From assembly GCA_002428935.1 (NCBI GenBank), contig DIYG01000028.1:3644-67643 (forward strand): DNA of 64,000 nucleotides, read 5' to 3'. Position numbers and translations under genes: made by a program. Origin of the DNA: Halieaceae bacterium UBA6060. Its GTDB lineage: Bacteria > Pseudomonadota > Gammaproteobacteria > Pseudomonadales > Halieaceae. Of the stretch, positions 48,017 through 57,350 are shown piece by piece (the stretch's first letter is position 1; every line of letters begins with the position of its first letter). A model generated the notes under the pieces. That model saw only the letters and a program-made list of their open reading frames with translations. It was not told the DNA's origin and searched no databases.

Positions 48017-49651
48017 TTAAGCTTCGGTACAAGTCTCGTGAAATCTCAACAGTGCATTATGCTGCTCTGGAAGAACGCTAATAAAAGAGCGTGCGCGCCT
48101 CACTACATGCAGAGCTGACTCTGGAGCCAGCTCTTCATACTTAACTAGATAAGCTGCTACAAACAATGGTGCCCTACTAACGCCTTCTCTGCAGTGTACA
48201 TAAATGCACCCTTCACTGTTCAAAACGCGATCTATGAAATCGGCACCATCCGACAACTGCTTAAGCGTCGGGGCTGTAAACTCTTTCACCGGTTGGTAGC
48301 CAACCCATTCAAAATACTTCTCGCATCGAGTCATACGGTTTTCATGCTGTAGGTTGAGTATTGCCGTTACACCCCACCTTCGCAAAAACTGAATACCTAG
48401 AAGGCCAGGTCGCATTCCAAAGTAAATGCTATCGGACAATTTCGAATATGACTTAGCCGGTATGCCCGATAACTCCGTAACTCCACGGACCACTGCAACC
48501 TTAATGCCCAGTTTTCGTGCTCGGCTGACATGCGTATCCATTCTGGATAATCGAAGAGCATACCGGAGTACACCAAAAACAAGGACCTGTATCGTTGGCA
48601 GGGGATCCGCAAACGAAAGATTAGATTTCACTCGCAAGTCGATAGAATCCTTCATCAAGTTCAGCGCATGCTTAGGAACCATTAGCGCATGCTTGATGTC
48701 ACCATCCAAAGGCCAATGATACTTTAAGCCAACTCTATATTGCGCGGGCTCCGAAACTGATCGGCCTTCACTCTGAGCAATAAGCAACGCGGCGAAGTTA
48801 ACACCAGAGGCTACCGCAAGATCATGAGACCCCCAAAACTTTGGGTTGACTTCCATCAAGAAAAGCTTGTTGGTATTAAACTCTCTCTTAAACTCGACCA
48901 TCGCTACGCCATGCCATCGTAAGCCGTCGAGAATACGTTTCCCATTCTGGTAAACATCTGGGTCATCAATGCTTACTGCACAGGTACTAGCACCCCCGCT
49001 AGGAGGCATTTCCCTAACACGACGATGCATGAAAAAATGCTTCAAGACTCCATGTTCGTAGAGCGCGAAAAAGCCAATACCAACACCCTCTATTCGACGT
49101 TGTATGATTACATCTCCAATCTTCGAATGAAGAGATATCGCGGCGGCCAGCTCTTCGGGATTATTAACGTAGCTGGGGGAAAGCTTACAAACCTCACTGT
49201 TTCCTTTCACAACGGCAGGAAAACAGACGCTTTCATCTGGTACATTTCCGCGCACTGGCCCCCAGGTTTCTGGGCAGAACACGCCAACTCGTTTTGCCAA
49301 GATCATTGTAGCGTTCTTGTCGAGGCAAGCTTTTAGGGTATTGTGCTCGGGAAGCTCAACCGTCACGTGCGACAGTACTCGGTCTAGATTTTTTGAAACA
49401 AGCTCTACCGACTTACCGCCAATTGGAATCAAAAAGTCATAGTGGTTCTCCGTTAGAAACGATAGAAATTCCTCAAAGTGGTGCTCTGAAAAGCGGGTTT
49501 GCGGATAAGCCACTTTACCAAGGTGCTTCGAAAAGGCGCATACTGATCTTTTCTGGCCGATACAGTCGACCGTATGGCCTAGCTTCGCCAACGACCGCAC
49601 TATGCCTAAAGTGTTTTTGTAGCCACCATCTGTCACGAGCACTTTAGCCAT
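48017..49651 (-). CDS. ATP-grasp ligase fused to a dual-specificity phosphatase domain
   Basis: The ATG at 49651 (544 residues) fits best; an upstream extension overlaps the preceding gene. Residues 1-330 form a carbamoyl-phosphate-synthase-like ATP-grasp enzyme: KVLVTDGGYKNTLGIVRSL, FPAVVKGNSEV (ATP lysine) and LFLMEVNPKFWGSHD (metal glutamate and asparagine). Residues ~415-544 are a dual-specificity phosphatase: DSIYFGMRPG, WGVTAILNLQHE and the active site VHCREGVSRAP (HCx5R, Cys487). The usual general-acid aspartate is not obvious in the loop EFTAPTLKQL. I know of no such named fusion. A role in adding an amino acid or similar group to the glycan is speculation from context. Confidence 0.8.
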   Translation of the reverse strand: MAKVLVTDGGYKNTLGIVRSLAKLGHTVDCIGQKRSVCAFSKHLGKVAYPQTRFSEHHFEEFLSFLTENHYDFLIPIGGKSVELVSKNLDRVLSHVTVELPEHNTLKACLDKNATMILAKRVGVFCPETWGPVRGNVPDESVCFPAVVKGNSEVCKLSPSYVNNPEELAAAISLHSKIGDVIIQRRIEGVGIGFFALYEHGVLKHFFMHRRVREMPPSGGASTCAVSIDDPDVYQNGKRILDGLRWHGVAMVEFKREFNTNKLFLMEVNPKFWGSHDLAVASGVNFAALLIAQSEGRSVSEPAQYRVGLKYHWPLDGDIKHALMVPKHALNLMKDSIDLRVKSNLSFADPLPTIQVLVFGVLRYALRLSRMDTHVSRARKLGIKVAVVRGVTELSGIPAKSYSKLSDSIYFGMRPGLLGIQFLRRWGVTAILNLQHENRMTRCEKYFEWVGYQPVKEFTAPTLKQLSDGADFIDRVLNSEGCIYVHCREGVSRAPLFVAAYLVKYEELAPESALHVVRRARSFISVLPEQHNALLRFHETCTEA

Positions 49652-50636
49652 CGGCAGGCACTCTAGACTGGACGTCTCTTGCTGAGCTAGATTTTGCAAG
49701 CACCCGTAACACAGGCATGCTAGAACGGGTGCGATAACCAAACTTCGAGGCCAACTCTAATATGGATACTTTAAGCATTGTCCAAAAGCAATTGGCTGTT
49801 AAAAGAAAGAAACAGATAACACCTCGCTTCGGGCTAAACTCATCTGCAACAAGAAAATCCATTTGATTACGAATGAAATTCTGGAGTTCCAACACCATCA
49901 CACGTTTAGAGTAGTACTTTCGGTCACCAACGTGATCTAGTTTTACGACCTCGTAGCCTGAGCGATGTAAAAAGCGTTGCATGCCTTGATTTGTGAATGA
50001 AATAAAGTGCTGCCCCATAGAACTACTTGGGGAAACATCTAATTTCATAACTTGCCCCTCACATGCTCCATCTGGAACCTCCAAGAACAGAAACGTTTCC
50101 CCCAAGTCTGCGATTCTTTTCAGCACACCTTCGGGGTCATTTAAGTGCTCTAAAACATGCGACATCGAATGGATAGACATCTCGGAGTGAAGAGCCGAAA
50201 CGTTCTGAATATCGACAAAGCCAGACTGTAAGTTGATGTGCAAGTTGTCGCGACCCCATTGCACTGATGAGCCGTCGGGCTCGTAGCCTAAGGCGCTACC
50301 AAACTCACCCGCGACAGCTTGCAAAAGCCAGCCTCGCCCTGCTCCAAACTCCGTGTAGCTCAGCTTCTTGGAATCGACTCCTTCTTCTAATAATGCACTC
50401 AGAATCCATTTTGCCTGTGAGGAAGCGAGCTCCTGTTCAATCTTCTCTGAATGCCTAACACACCTCGTAGAGTAATAGGCTTGCAACTCTGACTCTGATG
50501 GCAGCGGATCTCTAAAGAAAGAATTACAATTTCCGCACTTCCAAGTGCGAGAATCAATGATTCCAAGCAAAACAAAACTCGCAACATGACTCACATTGCA
50601 GTCACCACAAACCTTACATACTGGAGCATTTTTCAT
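49644..50636 (-). CDS. SAM-dependent methyltransferase with N-terminal zinc ribbon
   Basis: The 330-residue protein starts with a CxxC...CxxC zinc-binding module (APVCKVCGDC, TWKCGNCNSFF) followed by a class I methyltransferase domain (SYTEFGAGRGWLLQAVAGE, GYEPDGSSVQWG, SMSHVLEHLNDPEGVL). Enzymes with this layout are common in O-antigen and capsule loci and often C- or O-methylate sugars. It starts one base inside the flippase stop (TAATG) and its end overlaps the start of the ATP-grasp fusion by eight bases, so all three are co-translated. Confidence 0.82.
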   Translation of the reverse strand: MKNAPVCKVCGDCNVSHVASFVLLGIIDSRTWKCGNCNSFFRDPLPSESELQAYYSTRCVRHSEKIEQELASSQAKWILSALLEEGVDSKKLSYTEFGAGRGWLLQAVAGEFGSALGYEPDGSSVQWGRDNLHINLQSGFVDIQNVSALHSEMSIHSMSHVLEHLNDPEGVLKRIADLGETFLFLEVPDGACEGQVMKLDVSPSSSMGQHFISFTNQGMQRFLHRSGYEVVKLDHVGDRKYYSKRVMVLELQNFIRNQMDFLVADEFSPKRGVICFFLLTANCFWTMLKVSILELASKFGYRTRSSMPVLRVLAKSSSARDVQSRVPADG

Positions 50637-52105
50637 TACTCACACGCCCCCCGTTTAACGCTAATAGAACGCAGCAGTCTAAAATATCGGAGCCCTACCA
50701 AGGTCAGCGATAAAACAATAGACATTACATAAATGGTCAAGCTGACCTCAATAACAAACTCAGCCAAGATCAGAGGAAAAGCACAAAATAAGGACCCTGC
50801 GCCGGCCCTTAGCGTGGATGTAACTATCAGCGAAATCCGAACTCCAGAGGTATCGAAAATCAAATACAACAGCAACAAATACCCAAGGGAGCTGAAGCAC
50901 GACAGGATCAGAATTGCAGTAAAAAGATCCGCGATATACACGCCGTAGGCGATCGCGACACATTGAAGCGTGAAAAGACTAGCTTGGAATATCAAACCGC
51001 GGTGCTGCTCTTCGGCCACCGCGAACACAGTACTCAGAGGTGATGATACTAGCTGCCAGTACATCCAAGGTGCCATCCAACGCGCATATTCTCCTGACTG
51101 TCGCCAGGCTTCACCGAATACGAAAGCAAACAACTCTGGAGCAGCTAGTGCCATCAAGAAAATTGGAGGCAACCCGAATTCGCATAGGTGGCGATGCAAT
51201 GACTCAACGCTGCCCCTTAACTGGCCTAAGCGATAAGCGTCAACCGCGGATGGGAAAAAAGCTTGCCCTACAGAGTTACCTACGAGTCCCATGGGGAGCA
51301 GGAGGATTCTGTTAGCTAGCGCATACAAACCTGTCGAAACAGCCCCAAAAGAAATGGCGAAAACCAAAGGTGTGATGTACTGACCTGCCGAATTAAGCAA
51401 CCCCCCAGAGCCGTAGAAAAGTGGGAAACGACGATAGCGACATGCAACTCGCTTCATGCCCGCGATAGACACCTTCGTCGCCGAAGCGTCATTTACGAGT
51501 ATCCGAGAGAGGCTTAAGAAGCCAACCACATGTCCAGCAACATAGCCCACAAGCAACGACACACCACCGAAACCATAGCTTGCTAGTTGTGCAACCAAGG
51601 TCGTAGCGGACTGTTGCACACGCGCCTGTGCAATTGACAGAAACCTCCGCTTCCGGGTAGCCCAGTAGGAAAAGACCACATATGCTCCGGCAAAAAAGAC
51701 TCCCACGGGAAACAGCCAGAAAACTGCCTCTATTCCATTAATTCTGAAATACTGGTATATCCACGCCTCGTGGAACGTCAGAGCTATAGAAAAGATCACA
51801 CTCATCAAACCAGCGATTAACAACGCGAGAGCGCTAACGTTGGCCGCGACCAAATCAGACCTCGAGAGCGGAATTGCCATCTCATAGCGCATCCGCGACA
51901 CCACGTTTGTCAACATTAGGGCGCCAGTGAACGCAGCGAGCAAACCAAAGTCTTCTGGATTGTAAAGACGAGTTAACAACGGAGAAGCAGCTATCGTGAG
52001 TAGTTGAGCCACAAAAGCACCACCAACCAAATGCCCGACGCCGACCGCGAAGTCGCCGGCTGGTAGTACTTTCTGAACCGCAGACCAGTTCCAAGCTTTC
52101 AACAT
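50636..52105 (-). CDS. Wzx-like polysaccharide flippase
   Basis: The ATG at 52105 has a strong GAGGAA sequence upstream and gives 489 residues; the longer frame from 52213 overlaps wbpE. The protein has about twelve to fourteen membrane helices and the MOP-family polysaccharide-transporter start (VGVGHLVGGAFVAQLLTIAASPLLTRLYNPEDFGLLAAF, recognisable in ASPLLTRLYNPEDFG). It should move the lipid-linked repeat unit across the inner membrane for the Wzy-like polymerase. The R-x-Y-M-A-I-P segment (MRYEMAIPLSRSDLVAANV, in part) is typical of this subgroup. Confidence 0.85.
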   Translation of the reverse strand: MLKAWNWSAVQKVLPAGDFAVGVGHLVGGAFVAQLLTIAASPLLTRLYNPEDFGLLAAFTGALMLTNVVSRMRYEMAIPLSRSDLVAANVSALALLIAGLMSVIFSIALTFHEAWIYQYFRINGIEAVFWLFPVGVFFAGAYVVFSYWATRKRRFLSIAQARVQQSATTLVAQLASYGFGGVSLLVGYVAGHVVGFLSLSRILVNDASATKVSIAGMKRVACRYRRFPLFYGSGGLLNSAGQYITPLVFAISFGAVSTGLYALANRILLLPMGLVGNSVGQAFFPSAVDAYRLGQLRGSVESLHRHLCEFGLPPIFLMALAAPELFAFVFGEAWRQSGEYARWMAPWMYWQLVSSPLSTVFAVAEEQHRGLIFQASLFTLQCVAIAYGVYIADLFTAILILSCFSSLGYLLLLYLIFDTSGVRISLIVTSTLRAGAGSLFCAFPLILAEFVIEVSLTIYVMSIVLSLTLVGLRYFRLLRSISVKRGACE

Positions 52106-52206
52106 TCTTTCCTCGCGGAGAAACGTCAACCGCTCAGTAACTATCTGCTCTGGACAGCGACGCAGCGTCTCGACAATCGCGGCCTTACCGCCGAATAAGG
52201 ATGCAC

Positions 52207-53340
52207 TTAGCAAGCCGCACGCTGAATAGCTTTTTGCAACTCATCAACAACTTGAATCTGAATTGCATCACTGAGATACGGATGCATTGGGAGACTTAAT
52301 ACGGAATCACATGCCACTTCAGCCACAGGCACTTTCCGAGCATCACTTGACACCGCGGGCTGCCTCGTAAGTGGAAGAGGGTAGTAAACCATTGAGGGAA
52401 TACCTGCTAGATCCAGGAACTCTTTTACATGGTCGCGCGCATGGAGTTTCAATGTGTACTGCGCCCACGAGCTTTCTTGATTGGTTCGCACACAAGGAGC
52501 TTCGACAGTGCCTTCTGGGAAGTATTTAGATATCTCCATAATTAGGTGAGTGTAATTGGAAGCGGCGACACGTCTGGATAACAGTTCACTGTCAAAAATC
52601 TTAAGCTTCTCTAGTAATATAGCCGCTTGAAGGGTATCCAGCCGGCTGTTTATCCCTACAATCTCATGACGATATCGAGCACTTTGCCCGTGTCTAGCAA
52701 TGCGTCTGATGCGCCCCGCCAGCTCTTCATCGCTCGTAAAAACCGCGCCGCCATCACCATAGCAGCCAAGTGGTTTGGCCGGAAAAAAACTTGTTGTCGC
52801 GATTGAGCTAAGAGCACAGGATTTGGTTCCGTCGACGCTTGCACCAAAGCTTTGAGCGGCGTCTTCTATCACGACGACTCCATGACGGTCAGCGACGGCA
52901 TTAATCGCATCCATATCAGCGCACTGACCAAAGAGGCTAACAGGAATGATTGCCTTAGTCCGTTCAGATAAGGCGTTTTCTAAATCAGAAACATCCAGTG
53001 TGAAGTAGTCGGCTTCGACATCGACGTAGACTGGTCTCGCCCCGAGTAGCGTTGTTGCCTCGGCAGCCGCAATGTAGGAGAAAGCTGGGGTAACCACCTC
53101 ATCCCCAGGCCCGACACCAATCGCCATTAAAGCTAGCTGAATGGCGTCTGTACCATTGGCGCAGGTCACGCAATACTTAGTGCCTGCATACGCGGCCAAC
53201 CGCTCCTCAAGTTCATCGACCTCCGGCCCCAAAATGTATTTCCCATGTTTCAAGACTCGACTTATTGCCGAGTCTATTTCACGCTTTACACGAGCTTGCT
53301 GAGCCCCAAGATCTATAAACGGAGTAGCCAATGAAAGCAC
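52207..53340 (-). CDS. wbpE: UDP-2-acetamido-3-keto-glucuronate aminotransferase, WbpE-like
   Basis: WbpE transfers an amino group from glutamate to C3 of the keto sugar. The 377-residue DegT/DnrJ/EryC1-family protein has PLP contacts (ANGTDAIQLALMA, IEDAAQSFGAS) and the Schiff-base lysine at 189 in TSFFPAKPLGCYGDGGA, a segment I recall as nearly identical in P. aeruginosa WbpE. The N terminus (FIDLGAQQARVKREID) also fits. It starts at a GTG. The neighbours wbpD and wbpB supply the adjacent steps of the same pathway. Confidence 0.92.
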   Translation of the reverse strand: MLSLATPFIDLGAQQARVKREIDSAISRVLKHGKYILGPEVDELEERLAAYAGTKYCVTCANGTDAIQLALMAIGVGPGDEVVTPAFSYIAAAEATTLLGARPVYVDVEADYFTLDVSDLENALSERTKAIIPVSLFGQCADMDAINAVADRHGVVVIEDAAQSFGASVDGTKSCALSSIATTSFFPAKPLGCYGDGGAVFTSDEELAGRIRRIARHGQSARYRHEIVGINSRLDTLQAAILLEKLKIFDSELLSRRVAASNYTHLIMEISKYFPEGTVEAPCVRTNQESSWAQYTLKLHARDHVKEFLDLAGIPSMVYYPLPLTRQPAVSSDARKVPVAEVACDSVLSLPMHPYLSDAIQIQVVDELQKAIQRAAC

Positions 53341-53362
53341 CTAGTTTGACCAACAAAAAGTG

Positions 53363-53947
53363 TCAGGCAACGCATTTGCATTCAACCTTGTCTCCACTCA
53401 GCACGTAGAGCTGACCGGTATGATTGCAATGCTGTTGTGCGTAGCCGACGAGAGGCAGCTCAAGCTTCTCTCCGTACCGGCTGATCCAGCCAACTTGGCG
53501 CGCTGGGACACCAACAACCTGAGCATAGGCACGAACATCTGAAGTTACCACTGCTCCGGCACCTACGAACGCAAACTCCCCGATCGTTACGCCGCAAACC
53601 ACGGTAGAATTCGCTCCCAGAGTGGCGCCCCGACGGATCAAGGTATCTCGGTACTCGGCTTTCCGATCCACTGATGACCGAGGATTATAGACATTCGTAA
53701 ACACTGCGCTTGGCCCACAAAAGACTTCGTCTTCAAGGACAACGTTGTCATAGACAGATACGTTATTCTGAATCTTGCAGCCGTCTCCAATAACAGCCTT
53801 ACTTCCAACGTATGCACCTTGACCAAGGACCACATTTTTACCAATCCGGGCGCCGGAACACACATGCGTGAAGTGCCAAATACGTGATCCGTCGCCAATT
53901 CGAGCGCCGTCATCAACTATCGCGCTAGGATGGACCACAAATGTCAC
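53363..53947 (-). CDS. wbpD: UDP-2-acetamido-3-amino-glucuronate N-acetyltransferase, WbpD-like
   Basis: WbpD acetylates the C3 amino group to give UDP-GlcNAc3NAcA. The 194-residue protein is a left-handed beta-helix (hexapeptide) acetyltransferase: [20 protein letters not shown] with the catalytic-histidine region, [30 protein letters not shown] and [21 protein letters not shown] (in parts). These match the WbpD group. It begins with a GTG that overlaps the wbpB stop (GTGA) and ends 22 bases before wbpE. Confidence 0.92.
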   Translation of the reverse strand: MTFVVHPSAIVDDGARIGDGSRIWHFTHVCSGARIGKNVVLGQGAYVGSKAVIGDGCKIQNNVSVYDNVVLEDEVFCGPSAVFTNVYNPRSSVDRKAEYRDTLIRRGATLGANSTVVCGVTIGEFAFVGAGAVVTSDVRAYAQVVGVPARQVGWISRYGEKLELPLVGYAQQHCNHTGQLYVLSGDKVECKCVA

Positions 53948-54897
53948 AGCGAGCTGCTCTTTAGCATCGGGTGATAGTCACCTCGCAGGCCTTCAGGCTC
54001 AGCATCCCTAATATGGGCAACAGTAGCGATAGCGACGACATTGTCATCTAATCCAAACCCTCTACCCCCTAAAATCTCCTCATAGCTACGCACGTGAAGA
54101 TCTGTGAAGCCCCCAGAAAACTCAATCTCTCGACCGTCGACTACAATAGACCGAAACGTACGCTGTCCTTCGGAGCGTACAGTTTCTGGAACGTCGTCCA
54201 CGTCAACAGACAAAAACCAACGTACGCGGGCGTTAGCATATTCGAGGAATCCAGCGGCTTTTCTGAGAGTACTATAATGCACCACGTTGTCTTGAAGCTC
54301 ACCAAACACATAGTGAAGCATGTCGTAAAAGTGCACTCCAATATTCGTGGCAATACCGCCAGATTTTTTTACATCTCCCTTCCAACTCCTTAGATACCAG
54401 TTTCCACGAGCAGTAACATATGTGAGATCAACGTCAAACTTGTGTTTCTTATCCGTGGACGAAACGTTATTCTTCAGCTCTAGAATTGCTGGATGTAATC
54501 TTAACTGCAAGATTGTATTGACCTTGCAGCCAGTGTCATCCTCTATCTCACGTAAGCCTTCAATATTCCAAGGATTAAGTACAAGTGGCTTTTCACATAC
54601 GGCGTTCGCGCCGGACCGGAGCGCGAATCGCACATGCGAGTCATGCAAGTAATTGGGGGACGCAATAGTGATGAAGTCCACACCCTTACCACCCCCTCGC
54701 CGCCTCAGCTTATCGATATGGCGATCGAACCGCTCATACTCCGTAAAAAAGTCTGCGTTTGGGAAGTGGCTATCTATGATCCCTACCGAATCATTTGGAT
54801 CTAGAGCGGCGACTAAATCATTACCGGTATCTCTAATTGCCTTCATATGGCGAGGTGCGACGTAGCCCGCGGCACCAATCAATGCAAAGTTCTTCAT
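53944..54897 (-). CDS. wbpB: UDP-GlcNAcA 3-dehydrogenase, WbpB-like
   Basis: WbpB oxidises C3 of UDP-N-acetylglucosaminuronate using NAD(H). The ATG at 54897 gives 317 residues starting [20 protein letters not shown], the characteristic N terminus of the WbpB group within the Gfo/Idh/MocA family. The catalytic lysine lies in [17 protein letters not shown], and [16 protein letters not shown] and [13 protein letters not shown] form the substrate side. It is the first gene of the 15 kb minus-strand cluster. The pathway's first enzyme, the UDP-GlcNAc 6-dehydrogenase WbpA, is not in this window and must be elsewhere. Confidence 0.93.
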   Translation of the reverse strand: MKNFALIGAAGYVAPRHMKAIRDTGNDLVAALDPNDSVGIIDSHFPNADFFTEYERFDRHIDKLRRRGGGKGVDFITIASPNYLHDSHVRFALRSGANAVCEKPLVLNPWNIEGLREIEDDTGCKVNTILQLRLHPAILELKNNVSSTDKKHKFDVDLTYVTARGNWYLRSWKGDVKKSGGIATNIGVHFYDMLHYVFGELQDNVVHYSTLRKAAGFLEYANARVRWFLSVDVDDVPETVRSEGQRTFRSIVVDGREIEFSGGFTDLHVRSYEEILGGRGFGLDDNVVAIATVAHIRDAEPEGLRGDYHPMLKSSSL

Positions 54898-55474
54898 CTT
54901 GACAATTCTCACAAACACTTTGGAAGCCAAAGACCAGCCTCATCGGTAAAACTACATGCCCAATGAGCAGTACGACCAATCATTGCTTCAAGCTTGAACT
55001 ACGCAGTCACGCATACATCTAAGCACCGGTCGGATTTGCTGTGCAAAAGAACCACCGGAAAACCCACTTGTCTTACGCATTATCAGCGCCAACGATTGCC
55101 CAGACCAGGATAAACACGACTAACTCCCCGCGAAGCCAAAACCTCCATCTGCGGTGATGAACCCCCGGCGGCGTAAGGATATTGGGCGACTACAACAACA
55201 TCAATCTCTATCTGGGATAAACACCAAGAAGACATGATGGGTAACAAACAGACTATGCAATCTCAAGTCAGAGGCTATTCCGCGTTTTGTTGCGCTCGAG
55301 ACCACTAAAACTAGACGCCAAGCTCGATCAAGTTGGCTATTTGCTATAGTCTCGATGTTCTTCTGACGAACATGTGATCCTTGACTTGCGCAAGATTTCG
55401 GACCACTGGCTTTGGAGGAAAAGTTGCGCGGAATACGCTCGCGTTAAATCACGCCACCCCATACCGGTGTCACT
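54898..55474. other. 577-base divergent control region between wbpB and wecA
   Basis: This is the largest gap in the island and must contain the promoters for the minus-strand sugar cluster and for the WecA-like gene. A TATAGT (55345-55350) is a possible plus-strand -10, but no -35 lies at the right distance; on the minus strand TTGGTC-N17-TGTAGT is a weak candidate near wbpB. No RfaH-type ops element (GGCGGTAG), tRNA, or ORF with a ribosome-binding sequence was seen. Confidence 0.4.
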
Positions 55475-56593
55475 ATGTCGGTCGCACTCCAGCAGTTCAC
55501 TTTTTCGTTAGCAATCACCCTTATCCTCATACTTTTACTCGCCCAACTGGCGCCACATGTCGGCCTTGTCGACAGCCCAGATCACAGGAAACACCACACT
55601 GGCAGCATCCCACTCGTGGGCGGCATAGCCATAATATGCACTCTCTATCTCGGCGCGCTCTTATGGGGAAGCGGATCAGCAAGCTTGATTGGTGCAAGTA
55701 GTTCAAAAATCTGGGTGTTTATCGTGGCAGCGACGCTCATTACAGGGCTTGGCGTCGTCGACGATCTTCGCGGTGTCAGTGTATTTTCGCGAACCATGGT
55801 TGAAATCGCTGGGGCACTAGTAATCATAGAGGGCCTTGATCTACTACCCTCCAAACTTGGTGACCTCGTTGGGCTCGGCATTATTTACATGCCCGAATGG
55901 ATAGCCTACCCATTTACCGTAGTTGCTATTTTTGGCGTCATTAATGCTTACAACATGCTAGATGGCATAGACGGATTACTGTCAGTAATGGTTCTGATAA
56001 CCATTGTTGTCTTTCACTTGTTCACGGGACTCGAGCCAGGGTTAATCACTATCACTCTGTGTGCTTCGCTGATAGCGTTCCTTATTTCAAACCTCCAACT
56101 AGCCCCCTACATACCAAAAACCTTCCTCGGAGATGCCGGAAGCAAGCTTCTTGGGTTCATCGTCGTATCCCTGATCCTCGCCGTAACAACGCGCCAAGTC
56201 AGCGGCTACAAATACATAGAGCCCGTGACGGCTCTTTATCTAGTCGCTCTACCCCTATTCGATATGGTGTTCATCACGCTCAGACGCCTGTACGGAAGGA
56301 AGTCGCCGTTCTCTGCTGATCGGACTCACATTCATCATCTTATGCAAGAACTTGAAATGAGCCCCAGGCGTTCCGTAGCACTGATAAGTTGCGCTTATCT
56401 GGCGCCAGCCTTCATTGGCCTAATGTTAGATCGCGCTCAGGCCGCAACCCCTCAGCAATTCTTTATATTCTTGGGCTTGTTCGTAGTTTACTGCTTGTTT
56501 ATGAGCCAGGCGTGGCGCGTGGCACGCCGCTACCGGGCACTGCGTGTTCGTGCGGAAAATCTCGCTAAGCTAAATCAGTCGATGCCAGGGTAG
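55475..56593 (+). CDS. WecA-like polyprenyl-phosphate GlcNAc-1-phosphate transferase
   Basis: The enzyme starts glycan assembly by moving a HexNAc-1-phosphate from UDP to undecaprenyl phosphate. The 372-residue integral membrane protein (about ten to eleven helices) has the MraY/WecA-family motifs in order: DSPDHRKHHTGSIPLVGG, the Mg-binding GVVDDLRGVS, NAYNMLDGIDGLLS, TFLGDAGSKLLGF and the HIHHLM histidines after ADRT. Substrate could be GlcNAc, FucNAc or QuiNAc. It is the only plus-strand gene in the right part of the island and faces the Wzt gene across 13 bases. Confidence 0.88.
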   Translation: MSVALQQFTFSLAITLILILLLAQLAPHVGLVDSPDHRKHHTGSIPLVGGIAIICTLYLGALLWGSGSASLIGASSSKIWVFIVAATLITGLGVVDDLRGVSVFSRTMVEIAGALVIIEGLDLLPSKLGDLVGLGIIYMPEWIAYPFTVVAIFGVINAYNMLDGIDGLLSVMVLITIVVFHLFTGLEPGLITITLCASLIAFLISNLQLAPYIPKTFLGDAGSKLLGFIVVSLILAVTTRQVSGYKYIEPVTALYLVALPLFDMVFITLRRLYGRKSPFSADRTHIHHLMQELEMSPRRSVALISCAYLAPAFIGLMLDRAQAATPQQFFIFLGLFVVYCLFMSQAWRVARRYRALRVRAENLAKLNQSMPG

Positions 56594-56606
56594 GACAGCG
56601 ACAAGC

Positions 56607-57350
56607 CTAGCCCTGGTAAGCGGCTAGCACTTCTTTGGTGTCACCAAAGCATCGCAAAGACCCGCCATCAATCCACACCGCCCGATCACAAACCTCCGCA
56701 ATCTGCCCCTCCGAGTGCGAAACCAACACAACGGTCTGCTCACCACGGATTCGTTCACTCATTGCCTTCGCAGCCTTCTGCCTAAAGCTCCGATCCCCAA
56801 CACTCAAAACTTCATCAATGAGCAAGACATCAACACGTGTCTGAAGCGCCGTGCTGAAACCCAAGCGCGCGCGCATCCCTTGAGAGTAAGTTTTAACGGG
56901 CTCATCAAAGGACGGGCCCAGCTCCGAGAACTCCTTTATAGCTTCCAGGCAGTCCGTCGCCTCCTGGCGACTCGCGCCCTGCAGCAGAGCTGAAAGACGA
57001 GCATTGTCCCGCCCGGTGAGCTGCGGCTGAAAACCCAGGCCCAAGGTAAGCAAACTGCAGCGGGCCCCGGGTGCGCGACGAATCTCGCCGGAACTTGGAG
57101 CAAGAATCCCCGCCATCAGTCTCAGCAGCGTCGTCTTGCCGGCGCCGTTACCTCCGATAACCCCAAGAGTCTGACCGCGATGGAGCTTGAACGAGACCTT
57201 ATCCAACACGCGGTGAACCCCATGCTCGAAATTTGAGCGCCGGGCGTGGTAGGAATGCGAGACATCTATTAGCTCCAGCATTACCGGTGTCAACGCCTCT
57301 TGGGGAGCAGTGCCTGAGTCATCCGGTCGATTCTCTTGGGCAGTCTCCAT
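56607..57350 (-). CDS. Polysaccharide ABC exporter ATP-binding protein (Wzt/KpsT type)
   Basis: The ATG at 57350 shares one base with the permease stop (TGATG), giving 247 residues. Motifs are Walker A VIGGNGAGKTTLLRL, the signature YSQGMRARLGFS, Walker B VLLIDEVLSVGD and the switch VLVSHSEGQI. The protein ends soon after the ATPase core and so lacks the C-terminal carbohydrate-binding domain of the O9a-type Wzt; it should export polymer without cap recognition, as KpsT-like proteins do. Together with the permease it is a second glycan-export route beside the Wzx/Wzy set. Confidence 0.9.
   Translation of the reverse strand: METAQENRPDDSGTAPQEALTPVMLELIDVSHSYHARRSNFEHGVHRVLDKVSFKLHRGQTLGVIGGNGAGKTTLLRLMAGILAPSSGEIRRAPGARCSLLTLGLGFQPQLTGRDNARLSALLQGASRQEATDCLEAIKEFSELGPSFDEPVKTYSQGMRARLGFSTALQTRVDVLLIDEVLSVGDRSFRQKAAKAMSERIRGEQTVVLVSHSEGQIAEVCDRAVWIDGGSLRCFGDTKEVLAAYQG

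Noticed and set aside
54898..55474. JUMPStart/ops element for RfaH in the glycan control region
   Set aside because: GGCGGCG occurs, but the GGCGGTAG core is absent.
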